Assembly: GCF_004514475.2 (NCBI RefSeq)
Contig: NZ_MYFO02000002.1
Location: forward strand, 310,001 to 374,000
Direction of reading: 5' to 3'
DNA: 64,000 nucleotides
Origin: Paenibacillus athensensis
GTDB taxonomy: Bacteria > Bacillota > Bacilli > Paenibacillales > NBRC-103111
Shown: one piece after another, positions 53,424 through 61,354 of the stretch
Layout of the letters: each line of letters opens with the position of its first letter
Numbering within the stretch: the first letter of the stretch is position 1
The notes under the pieces: model-generated
Seen by the model: only the letters and a program-made list of their open reading frames with translations
Databases searched by the model: none
Told to the model about the DNA's origin: nothing
Position numbers and translations under genes: made by a program

Positions 53424-53954
53424 ATGAAAGTAGCCGGCATTTATTTGGCAGCGGTAGCGCCTGAGCAGGACGGACGGCAAGTGGCAGAGCCGTCGCCGGA
53501 AGCGGGAGCGGCAGCGATGGAGGAGCTGGGCCGCTGCGGTCTGGAGCCCCTGGTCGCCGTTGTGCGCGCCGACGATTCGCGCCGTTGGCTGCCGCAAAGC
53601 TCCGGTGAGCGCAGCTGGCGTCCAGCGACCTGCTTGACCGCTCATTTGGATGTATCCTTCTCCTTACGCTGCGGCTTGAATGCCGTATTATCCGCGCAGC
53701 CGGATGCCGTATTCGTCGCTCCCGCGGACTCTCCTGCACTCAGCGCGGCGCTTGCCCAGCGTCTGCTGGCGGCGCTGCGCGAACGTCCGGGTCTCGACTA
53801 TGCCGCTTGCGGCGGGCACGGAGCGGCCATGCCGCCGGTTGTATTTGCCAAATCGCTGTTTGCCGTTTTGCAGTCGATGCACGGCGATGGCGGCGTCAAT
53901 GCTATTTTGGCCTCGACAGCTTATAACGGGGTTGTTGTGGAAGCGACGGGCTAG
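53424..53954 (+). CDS. Degenerate MobA/MocA-like nucleotidyltransferase
   Basis: The 176-residue protein keeps the NTP_transf_3 frame: an initial KVAGIYLAAV strand, VFVAPADSPALSAALAQRLLAAL in place of the usual metal-binding strand, and PPVVFAKSLFAVLQSMHGDGGVNAIL matching the MocA/PucB G-H-P...GD-x-G block. The nucleotide-binding loop G-x-x-x-R-M-G after LAA is missing (reads VAPEQDGRQ), and the following Lys is absent, so cytidylyl or guanylyl transfer is doubtful. It may be a regulatory or structural relative. AGGGGG lies 7 nt before the ATG. No molybdenum cofactor genes are nearby. Confidence 0.6.
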   Translation: MKVAGIYLAAVAPEQDGRQVAEPSPEAGAAAMEELGRCGLEPLVAVVRADDSRRWLPQSSGERSWRPATCLTAHLDVSFSLRCGLNAVLSAQPDAVFVAPADSPALSAALAQRLLAALRERPGLDYAACGGHGAAMPPVVFAKSLFAVLQSMHGDGGVNAILASTAYNGVVVEATG

Positions 53955-54005
53955 CATCCGTTTGCAAGCCGATCTGAAGGGAGGCGATGTGCGGTCAACG
54001 CGCAC

Positions 54006-54035
54006 AAAAAAGCAGGAGTTCCTAGGAACTCCTGC
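54006..54035 (-). terminator. Terminator of the alpha-1,3-glucanase gene
   Basis: A perfect 24-base palindrome (54012-54035, GCAGGAGTTCC and its complement) is followed on the minus strand by TTTTTT. Confidence 0.85.
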
Positions 54036-54051
54036 CCGTGTCGCTTGATGC

Positions 54052-57000
54052 TTATTGAATCGTCAGGTTAAAGCCTTGTTGGATGAAGTACAGGTTTGGA
54101 TAAGCGATGTTTTGCGTAGTCAGACCATTGAAGGTTGCAGCACCGTTACCTGTGTAGGTGTAGATGGCTGCGCCTTTATGTGCGCCTGCAAAACGGGAAG
54201 TCGTTACGCCGTCAAGACCTGTGCCGTTGATCACGGTGTTGTTGAATACGATGCCGGAGAAGCCGCCGCCGTAACCGAACTGGATGGCGTCACGTTGCGA
54301 GTTGAGGATCGTGTTGTTCGTGAACGTCACGTTTTTGATCGATTCGTTTGATGCTTCCAGATCGATTGCACCGCGCTCGCCGTTGTAAAGGTCTTGGCTA
54401 GTGCCTGTGTTGATCAGGGTATTATCCGAGATCGTGATGCCTGTGTTGCTGCTGAAGTGGTAGCCAGGGAATACCGTGTTCATACGGATACCGGAACCGC
54501 CAACCGTGTCAACGATCAGGTTGTTGTTTGCTTTGTGGCCGCTACCGCCGAAGAAAGCGATACCGCCTGCACGCCAGTTGTTTTCGATTGTGTTGAACGA
54601 GAAGGTGTTGTTAACGCCCATTACAGCGCCCATTGTAGAATCTGGCCATACGGCCAAACCGTCATCACCGTTGTTACGAATGCTGCTGTTACGAACAGTC
54701 GAGTTGCTTGTGCCTTGGCAGAAGTTGATGCCATCAGCCAGGTTGTTGCGGACACGGCTGTTTTCGATCAGCAGGTTTTCAGCATGAATAGCTGGTGTGT
54801 GTGCGTAGTCAGCTACCCAGAAGCCGCACTCGAAGTGCTCTACCCAAACGTCATGAACAACGGAGTTATTGCCGAAGTTATCCATGAATGCTTTGTAGAT
54901 CGCATTTTGGTTGTAACGGGAACGCAGGTTGGAGTTCATGTAGATGTTGCCGAAGTCCAGTTTGCCTTGGACGCGGAAGGAGATACCGCCGCCTGCAGCA
55001 TTAGGATTCGTGAATTGAATGTTCGTGTACCAGATACCGGCACCTGTGATCGTGATGTTGTTGATCATGTTGGTTGGGGAACCGATGACCCACATGCTGC
55101 TCAGATTCCAAGTACCTTCAGGGATGTAGAGCGTTTTGCCGCCAGATACGGCTGCGCTAACAGCGGAGTTGAAGGCTGCCAGGTCGTCGTTGCCGTCGTT
55201 GGCAACTGCGCCGTAATCGGTTGGCGATACTGCGTTAGCAGGACGAGCGATCGCATTTGGAACAGCTTCGATTTCCAGGAAGTCGACGCCATATTCGTTA
55301 CCGTCGCCATTGGCTTTGGTTACGCGGATTTTGTCGCCCGGTTGCAGAGCGTTGTCAAGCTTGAAGTGAACTTCGTCGAAACGGAACAGTGGACGGCCGC
55401 CGCCAGGAGCATCGGCTGGTTGGTCACTGTTGAAGTATTGCCAGCTGTAGTAGGAAGTCAGGTTGACGGTTTTCGCTTTCGCGCCGTTGACGTAAACGTC
55501 GAGGGAACCGTTCAGACCCATACCGTTGCTGGAGTCTGGCATTGTGAAACGCATGGTTACGCCTTTGCCGCCTTCGCCGTTGCGGATTGTCCACTCGGCA
55601 TAAGCGCCGTTGGAAGGAAGCGCAATGTAGCTTTGGCCGGAAGCTTCAGAAGCTGTCAGCGATTGATCGAAGTTTGGAGCGGATTTGATGTTAGCAGAGC
55701 CGCCAATTGCAGCGTCTTGCGTGTCGTATCGCGTGTAAGGCATTGTAGCGCCGCGGTTGCTGCTCAGGACGCTCAGGTTTTGCGAGAACGTGTTGTTTGT
55801 TGTATCGGTTTCTGTTGTTGTATTGTTGGCATTCACAGTCGCCAGAACGGTGTGTGTGCCGGATGTTGCAGTCCAAGCTGCAGTAGCTGTTACGGTTACG
55901 CTGGCTCCTGCGGCCAGGGAGGACGTGTTGTTTGCTGTTGCGGATACTTGCGTGCCGTCAACTTTGAAGCTTACAACGCCAGGTGCGCCGGCAGTTGTGC
56001 CTTGGTTTTTCACTGTAGCGCTGAAAGTAACTGCGTTGCCAACCATGATGAAGGATGGCGTGTAAGCTACGTTGGTTACGATCAGATCAACGCCCGGCTT
56101 AGGAGTCACAGTCAGTGCTGCGCCTGTGCTGTTGTTGCCTTCGTTCGATTCAGCCGTCGTGTTGGCTTTGTCGGCTGTAGCTGTAACGGTGTGGCTGCCC
56201 ACGCCGGATGCTGTCCATGTACCTGTGTAGGTTCTGGAAGCGCCTACGGCCAGCGAAGCGGTGTCATTGGAAGTTGCGCTTACTTGGTTGCCATCCACGG
56301 AGAAGCTCAGGATGCCAGGCGCGCCTGCTGCAGTGCCTTGGTTAGTTACAACTGCTGTAAATGTTGCAGTGCTTCCTGCTTCAACAGAAGTTGGGGAAAC
56401 AGTCAGGCTCGATACAACCAGATCGGCCATTGGCGTAGGTGTGATGCCAAGGCTTTCCGAGTATTGGTTGTTGCTTTCGTTCGATTCAGCGATGCGGTTA
56501 ACGTCGTCTACCCATGCAGTCACAGTGTGAGTGCCTGTAGTAGCTGTCCATGTAGCCGAGCCGCTTGGGCCGCCGGTTGCAGTTACTGTCACGGAAGCTC
56601 CTGGTGCCAGTGCGGAAGTTGTGTTATCCGACCAGCTTACTTGACCGCCATCCACGCTGAAGCTAACGCCGATGATCGTGCCGGCTGGCGTGGAGTTGGT
56701 GCCCACGTTTTTCACTACAGCTTTGAAAGTAACAGCGTTTCCTGTCAGCGGAGAAGCTGGCGAAGTCAGGATGTCTGTAACGATCAGATCAGGCTGGCCG
56801 TAAGGTGTAGGAGTCGGCGTGCCGGATGGTGTAGGCGTTGGCGTTGGTGTAGGTGTTGGCGTCGGTGTTGCAGTTGGCGTAGCTGTTGGTGTAGGCGTTG
56901 GCGTTGGCGTCGGTGTAGGAGTCGACGTTGTGCCTGTGAACGCTACTTGGAGGTTATCCAGGTTGACGTTGCCGGAATCGGTCGTGTCATATTTGTACGC

Positions 57001-57882
57001 GATCGTGTTGTTGCCGGCGTTCAGTGTCACGGTTTCCACTTTCGTGGACCACGTATCCCAGTTAGCCAGGTTGGCCAGGGTCGTTTGTTTCACTTTCGTG
57101 CCGTTTACGTAGATGCTCAGCGTTTTTGCGCTGCCGCTGGCGTTTCCGAATTTCAGCGTCGCATTGTAGTTGCCTGCTGTCGCTGCGTTGACGGTGAACG
57201 TCGTTGTAGCACCTTGTGTCCAGTAGCCGTCTACAAAGCCGCTGCCTGTGTAGCCGGTGTGGTCGGTGTTCACTTTCGCGCCGCCGCTCAGAGCTGCGGA
57301 TTCAGCTTCGTAAGTGCCCGATGGAGTTGGCGTAGGCGTTGCTGTAGGCGTAGGCGTAGGCGACGAAGTGTTGTACACTTCCAGCTCGGAAATTTGACCT
57401 GCAGGCCAGCCTGTGTTTGCTGTAACGTTCACTTTCACATAACGCACGCTTGTTGCTGTGAAGTTGATCGTGACGGTGTTGCCGCTGCCGTCAAATGTGT
57501 ACGTTGCGGAGTTCACCAGGTTTGTATAAGTGGAGTCGTTTGTGCTGCCTTGTACAGACAACGTTTGGTTACGAGTTCCCCAACCGGCAGGGAGCTTCAG
57601 AACGACTTGGTTGACAGTATTAGCGCTTCCAAGGTCAACACGTACCCATTGCGGGAAGGCGTTGTTGACGCTCTCCCAATAAGTGCCTTGGTTACCGTCG
57701 GTTACGTTGCCGGAACCGTAAACATCAGCGTGACCGCTTTCAGTAGTTGATTTGCCTGCTGCCAGGTTTGTTGCTGCCATCGAAATGGCGGGAATCAAGG
57801 TCAATTGCGTCAGGAACAAGCTCAAAGCAAGAAAACAAAGTGCAAATGGATTCTTCTTCGAAAACAGTTTTTTTCGAGCCAT
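54052..57882 (-). CDS. Secreted multi-module GH87 alpha-1,3-glucanase
   Basis: The 1276-residue protein has a signal peptide (1-36), an F5/8-type discoidin module (about 38-170), a Thr-Pro linker, a CBM6/35-like module (about 190-316), and a longer Thr-Pro linker (320-361). Three CARDB domains (about 364-475, 484-590, 598-704), a beta-rich region and a right-handed beta-helix catalytic domain (about 886-1276, starting TDYGAVANDGNDD) follow. ADGINFCQG and NNGDDGLAVW place Asp1050, Asp1073 and Asp1074 with the 23/24-residue spacing of the GH87 alpha-1,3-glucanase catalytic Asp triad. Characterised Bacillus/Paenibacillus mutanases share discoidin-CBM-TP-linker order and length; the CARDB insert differs. 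The ATG at 57882 follows GGAGG. It probably degrades fungal or dental-type alpha-1,3-glucan. Confidence 0.88.
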   Translation of the reverse strand: MARKKLFSKKNPFALCFLALSLFLTQLTLIPAISMAATNLAAGKSTTESGHADVYGSGNVTDGNQGTYWESVNNAFPQWVRVDLGSANTVNQVVLKLPAGWGTRNQTLSVQGSTNDSTYTNLVNSATYTFDGSGNTVTINFTATSVRYVKVNVTANTGWPAGQISELEVYNTSSPTPTPTATPTPTPSGTYEAESAALSGGAKVNTDHTGYTGSGFVDGYWTQGATTTFTVNAATAGNYNATLKFGNASGSAKTLSIYVNGTKVKQTTLANLANWDTWSTKVETVTLNAGNNTIAYKYDTTDSGNVNLDNLQVAFTGTTSTPTPTPTPTPTPTATPTATPTPTPTPTPTPTPSGTPTPTPYGQPDLIVTDILTSPASPLTGNAVTFKAVVKNVGTNSTPAGTIIGVSFSVDGGQVSWSDNTTSALAPGASVTVTATGGPSGSATWTATTGTHTVTAWVDDVNRIAESNESNNQYSESLGITPTPMADLVVSSLTVSPTSVEAGSTATFTAVVTNQGTAAGAPGILSFSVDGNQVSATSNDTASLAVGASRTYTGTWTASGVGSHTVTATADKANTTAESNEGNNSTGAALTVTPKPGVDLIVTNVAYTPSFIMVGNAVTFSATVKNQGTTAGAPGVVSFKVDGTQVSATANNTSSLAAGASVTVTATAAWTATSGTHTVLATVNANNTTTETDTTNNTFSQNLSVLSSNRGATMPYTRYDTQDAAIGGSANIKSAPNFDQSLTASEASGQSYIALPSNGAYAEWTIRNGEGGKGVTMRFTMPDSSNGMGLNGSLDVYVNGAKAKTVNLTSYYSWQYFNSDQPADAPGGGRPLFRFDEVHFKLDNALQPGDKIRVTKANGDGNEYGVDFLEIEAVPNAIARPANAVSPTDYGAVANDGNDDLAAFNSAVSAAVSGGKTLYIPEGTWNLSSMWVIGSPTNMINNITITGAGIWYTNIQFTNPNAAGGGISFRVQGKLDFGNIYMNSNLRSRYNQNAIYKAFMDNFGNNSVVHDVWVEHFECGFWVADYAHTPAIHAENLLIENSRVRNNLADGINFCQGTSNSTVRNSSIRNNGDDGLAVWPDSTMGAVMGVNNTFSFNTIENNWRAGGIAFFGGSGHKANNNLIVDTVGGSGIRMNTVFPGYHFSSNTGITISDNTLINTGTSQDLYNGERGAIDLEASNESIKNVTFTNNTILNSQRDAIQFGYGGGFSGIVFNNTVINGTGLDGVTTSRFAGAHKGAAIYTYTGNGAATFNGLTTQNIAYPNLYFIQQGFNLTIQ
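56800..56935. repeat. Thr-Pro linker coding repeat
   Basis: A run of GGCGTT/GGTGTA-type hexamers encodes the second Thr-Pro linker of the glucanase (with Thr-Ala interruptions). It is prone to length change. Confidence 0.8.
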
Positions 57883-58313
57883 TGTTAAACCTCCAACTTC
57901 ATAATGGTGGATCAAGATCATCCGCAGATACTAACAGTCCGCGTACTCTTTCAAAACCTCCTTCCAAGCTGAATGCGCTTCCATTGGGATCAGATCGACG
58001 TTTTTTCCAACCACCCCTTTGTCGGGACTCGGAACGGAGTGCAGTCAATCATTTGCCAAAATTTACTGCAATCGCTTCCATTTCATTGTAGGCTTCTTAA
58101 AGACAGAACTCGATGAAATGTTTTATGTTTTTCATAGCCAATATTACGAACTACGAAAAAAACACATACAAACATCTAGCCGATTCATAGAAATACCAAA
58201 AAATGAAAGGGAATCGTCTGAATTCGTAGAATATTTCGGCTGAATTTCGCTGTTTGCCTGCAGGCGGCAGCCGGTTTATTTCGTCCGTACAGGCACGCCT
58301 GGGCGCCTGCCTA
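57883..58313. other. Divergent intergenic region, partly A+T-rich
   Basis: Upstream of the glucanase and of sigK. The part at about 58080-58245 is A+T-rich with no supported gene. I see no convincing glucanase promoter. Confidence 0.5.
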
Positions 58314-58321
58314 CATACATT
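58314..58321 (+). promoter_or_regulatory. Sporulation-type -10 upstream of sigK
   Basis: CATACATT fits sigma-E or sigma-K -10 elements; the -35 region is weak for either. It lies 38 nt before the start codon. Confidence 0.45.
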
Positions 58322-58351
58322 GATACTACTTACATCATGGGGGTGGATGGA

Positions 58352-59053
58352 ATGCCGGGCTTGTTTGCTGCGATTGCGCTGGTGATCAAGCAGTTAACGC
58401 TGCTGGTCTCTTATGTAAAAAACAATGCGTTTCCTCAGCCTCTGACCGAGGAAGAAGAAGAGCGCCATTTGCGTCAAATGGCCGAAGGCAATGAGCATTC
58501 GCGCAATATGCTGATCGAGCACAATTTGCGGCTTGTTGCGCACATCGTCAAGAAATTCGATAATACCGGCCAGGAGCTGGAGGATTTGATTTCCATCGGT
58601 ACCATCGGCTTGATCAAAGCGATTGAAAGCTTTTCGCCGAATAAAGGCACGAAACTTGCCACCTTTGCTGCACGCTGCATCGAAAATGAAATTCTGATGA
58701 ACCTGCGGGCACAGAAAAAAACCCGAAAAGACGTTTCGCTGCACGATCCGATCGGGACCGATAAAGAAGGAAACGAAATTACGCTGATTGATATTCTGGG
58801 CACCGAAGCTGACGATGTCGTGGAGAAGGTGCAGCTGAAAATTGAGAAAAGCAAAATCTATCGCAACCTGGACATTCTCGACGACCGGGAAAAAGAGGTG
58901 GTGGTCGGCCGCTTCGGCCTTGAAACCGGGGGTGAGGAGCGAACGCAGCGGGAAATCGCCAAGGAGCTGGGCATTTCGCGCTCTTATGTGTCGCGGATTG
59001 AAAAGAGGGCGCTCATGAAGCTGTATCATGAGTTTTATAAGGCGAAGCGGTAA
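58352..59053 (+). CDS. sigK: RNA polymerase sigma-K factor (pro-form)
   Basis: This 233-residue sigma-70 family protein matches Bacillus SigK along its length: the hydrophobic pro-sequence [30 protein letters not shown], region 2 [79 protein letters not shown], and region 4 EVVVGRFGL...[32 protein letters not shown]. The pro-sequence (about 20 residues) is normally removed by SpoIVFB in the mother cell after a forespore signal. The gene is intact, without a skin-type element. ATG at 58352 lies behind GGGGGTGG; the ATG at 58337 has no ribosome site. Confidence 0.93.
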   Translation: MPGLFAAIALVIKQLTLLVSYVKNNAFPQPLTEEEEERHLRQMAEGNEHSRNMLIEHNLRLVAHIVKKFDNTGQELEDLISIGTIGLIKAIESFSPNKGTKLATFAARCIENEILMNLRAQKKTRKDVSLHDPIGTDKEGNEITLIDILGTEADDVVEKVQLKIEKSKIYRNLDILDDREKEVVVGRFGLETGGEERTQREIAKELGISRSYVSRIEKRALMKLYHEFYKAKR

Positions 59054-59066
59054 GCGGGCCGCTCCC

Positions 59067-59109
59067 AAACAAGCGAATTCCATTTCGATGGGATGACGCT
59101 TGTTTTTTT
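59067..59109 (+). terminator. Terminator of sigK
   Basis: AAACAAGCG and ATTCCAT pair with ATGGGAT and CGCTTGTTT, ending in a run of seven T. Confidence 0.85.
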
Positions 59110-59110
59110 G

Positions 59111-59452
59111 TTTTCCTGGCAGCGGGTTATGGAACGCGCCATGTTCCACGATTGGGAGCTTTATCCGACGACAAGCTGGAAGTACGGCTTGCTCGCGGAT
59201 ACGACATTTGAGGTCGGCGAGTCGCCGCTGCCTCGTCAACCGTTCGAAGCGGCTTATGCGCTGGTTCGGCTGAAGGCGAGCGGACAGCTTATCCGGGATT
59301 GGCGGATGGAGGGCAATAATGCCGGCACGCCGCCGATGCATCCCAGGACGGAAGGGCAGTCGGCGAAGGAATTGGAGCTTTTACCCTACGGCAGCGCCAG
59401 ATTGCGCATTGGCGAATTCCCGGTCATTGGCAAGCGGCGAACGAGAGAGTAG
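59111..59452 (+). pseudogene. 3' remnant of a GH127-type (DUF1680/COG3533) gene
   Basis: About 105 residues match the C-terminal end of beta-L-arabinofuranosidase-like proteins: HDWELYPTTSWKYGLLADTTFEVGE, LPRQPFEAAYALVRLKASGQLIRDWRME, and ELELLPYGSARLRIGEFPVI. The catalytic barrel (normally some 500 residues before this) is absent; the match begins almost immediately after the sigK terminator. No ribosome site precedes the ATGs at 59129 or 59141. It reads in frame to its stop and is followed by a perfect terminator, so the end of the old gene is preserved. Confidence 0.65.
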
Positions 59453-59466
59453 CTGGTGTCTTCATA

Positions 59467-59508
59467 GCAAAAGCCCGTTAAAGCATGCCAGCTTTAACGG
59501 GCTTTTGC
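59467..59508. terminator. Perfect 18-bp-stem bidirectional terminator
   Basis: GCAAAAGCCCGTTAAAGC, loop ATGCCA, and its exact complement separate the remnant from the convergent effector-like gene. Confidence 0.85.
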
Positions 59509-59595
59509 AAATGGACGTTCTTTGTTGCTTGACGTAACGGTCTGCTGCTTGGGCTGTTTGTACAAAGGAAGGACCGCAGTCTGAACCGACGAGTG

Positions 59596-60846
59596 TCAAG
59601 GCAGTTGATTGTACGATTTCTTCGAATCGTCGATCGCTTTTAATTTGTCTACATTGACCTTCGTATAGCCGTAGCCCTTATCGTAACGTCGATCATACGG
59701 CTTGGTATGACCATAGTTGGGCGGCGTTTTATCATCGGCGTAATGCGTGTGGACAACGGCAATATCTTCATATTTGGTTTTCAACGCGTCAGGCTCTTCA
59801 ACCTGAAATTCGGCGCCGCGATTGCCGGGAGCTCCATACTTTTCGGAAAACTCCAATTTCGTAATTTTGCCGGCGTTGATATCCGAAATCAATTCGATAA
59901 ATGGCTGGATGTACGGTTTGAACTCCTTGGAATCCGACGAAGCGGCCGGATAGAATGAAGCTTTCACATCGCTATACAGCTTATAGGCCAGATATTTCTT
60001 CCAAGCCTCTACGGGCAAGGCCGCTGCCGAGGTGATGATTTTGCCAATCGTGTCCCCCGTAAAGGCGATTTGCTCGGAGAGCCACTTGATCAACAAGTCG
60101 TCCATATCCAATTGGCAATATTCCAGTGTTTCCTTGTCGCTCCAGTCCGTGACGCCCGGCATCGGCGTTTCTTCATTGATGGCCTTGCGCAGCTCGGCCA
60201 GCCAGGCGGTTGGAGCAAGCTGCCATTCGCCGCTCTCCACGATACCTTTAATGAAGCTTTCCTGAATTTCGCTGTCGGTTGCTTTGTGATCCTTCATGAC
60301 CGCGACGAGGCTGGCGATGCCGGCATCCTTGCCTTGACCGCCTTCTACAAGCGCGGAGGTGTCGTCATCCAGCAAGGTGGCATATTCCTTGAAGATCGGG
60401 GTGGCGTCGCCGAGGTCGGACACCTTGGGCCGAACGGGCTCCATATCGCCGTTGCTTTTCTTGCGATAAGACATCAGCATGCGCTGAATCGCAGCACCCC
60501 CGTCCGGATTGCGGCTGATTCCCCCGGCTGCGGAAGAATGCGCCGGCTGCGCTGTGGTTTCGGCAGGGATGGCTTCGCGCTCCTGCTCCGGGCCGCTGCC
60601 GCCGGTTGACGCCATCTTGCGCTGCAGGGCCGGAGCGTAAGCGCCCGGCGAGCCTGCTCGGACCATGCGGGCAATCGCCTGATTGCCGATTGTCTGGTGC
60701 AGGCCGGACAATCCGCCCGGCGCCAGCGGAAAGGGCGTGTGTAAGCCGCTTTGAGCTGCGCCGCCCAGCTCATCCCGCCGCCCCTTGGCCGCTTCCTGCT
60801 CCAAAGCCGGCGACGGCGCGCCGCTGCGCCTGATCAGGTGCTCCAT
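59596..60846 (-). CDS. Orphan effector-like protein with LQR-IGN type N-terminus
   Basis: The 416-residue protein has a disordered Gly/Ala/Pro-rich N-terminus with LHQTIGNQAIARMV (49-62) and two later QR motifs (ALQRKM near 74 and AIQRML near 118). This pattern begins many DUF4157-type and other cargo proteins of extracellular contractile injection systems and polymorphic toxins. From about 120 on it is a mostly helical domain I do not recognise. It ends with VVHTHYADDKTPPNYGHTKPYDRRYDKGYGYTKVN, a His/Tyr/Asp/Lys-rich tail that could be catalytic. No signal peptide, DUF4157 HExxH, injection-system genes or obvious immunity gene is adjacent. ATG at 60846 is 7 nt from AAGGAGGT. Confidence 0.6.
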   Translation of the reverse strand: MEHLIRRSGAPSPALEQEAAKGRRDELGGAAQSGLHTPFPLAPGGLSGLHQTIGNQAIARMVRAGSPGAYAPALQRKMASTGGSGPEQEREAIPAETTAQPAHSSAAGGISRNPDGGAAIQRMLMSYRKKSNGDMEPVRPKVSDLGDATPIFKEYATLLDDDTSALVEGGQGKDAGIASLVAVMKDHKATDSEIQESFIKGIVESGEWQLAPTAWLAELRKAINEETPMPGVTDWSDKETLEYCQLDMDDLLIKWLSEQIAFTGDTIGKIITSAAALPVEAWKKYLAYKLYSDVKASFYPAASSDSKEFKPYIQPFIELISDINAGKITKLEFSEKYGAPGNRGAEFQVEEPDALKTKYEDIAVVHTHYADDKTPPNYGHTKPYDRRYDKGYGYTKVNVDKLKAIDDSKKSYNQLP

Positions 60847-61026
60847 CGTTCCCACCTCCTTGTGTGTCCTGTCACTTTCTTTCCATCATACCATAATGGT
60901 CCAAGAAAAATAGACAGCAAATAACGCCGAATTGTTGGGCGCTGTTCGTTTGTATGGGCGAGAGTTCGCGGGTCAAGGCTTGAAACGTTCAGGCAAGGAA
61001 GCGGAAGCTGGCCGGCCATCCAGCGG

Positions 61027-61209
61027 TCAAGGGCGCTTCGCCCGCTTATCCTCATAGCTCAGGCACGGCTTGCCCGTGGAGCTGAGTACTTCGGCGCTTG
61101 GCAAATGCTTGGTTTTAAAGCCGTAAGCCTTGCAGCCGCGGGGAAATTGCGGATCCCAGGTCACATAGAAATGCTTGCATGACAGACAGTTGATTTTGGC
61201 GGTTTCCAT
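61027..61209 (-). CDS. Small Cys-containing protein, possible zinc-binding
   Basis: The 60-residue protein METAKINCLSCKHFYVTWDP... has Cys8, Cys11, Cys26 and Cys49, in a C-x2-C...C...C layout that could bind zinc. Similar short proteins occur in many Paenibacillus-type genomes, sometimes annotated (without clear basis) as uracil-DNA glycosylase; the sequence is far too short for that. AAGGAGC lies just before the ATG. It diverges from the C39-like gene at 61355. Function unknown. Confidence 0.65.
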   Translation of the reverse strand: METAKINCLSCKHFYVTWDPQFPRGCKAYGFKTKHLPSAEVLSSTGKPCLSYEDKRAKRP

Positions 61210-61282
61210 TGCTGCTCCTTATGACTTTTGTCCTGTTTTGATTATAGCGGAAAATAAGCGCGTGTTCACGGCATTTTTGGCA

Positions 61283-61311
61283 TTTACAGTGCTGTAAGAT
61301 TCAGCTAATAA
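61283..61311 (+). promoter_or_regulatory. Promoter and palindrome of the C39-like gene
   Basis: TTTACA (61283-61288), 17 nt and TAATAA (61306-61311). The dyad TTACAG-TG-CTGTAA (61284-61297) overlaps the -35 and spacer and could be an operator. Confidence 0.5.
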
Positions 61312-61354
61312 TAGAAAGGAATCTTCATTTAATAAGGAAACGGAGTGAAGCGCT

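Noticed and set aside
54394-57750. 1118-codon open frame on the plus strand, antisense to the glucanase
   Set aside because: It arises from the repetitive Thr/Gly/Val codons of the glucanase read in reverse; it is Cys/Val-rich with no domain, ribosome site or start context.
58115-58243. Short A+T-rich plus-strand frame before sigK
   Set aside because: No ribosome site, no recognisable protein, and located in the promoter-side intergenic region.
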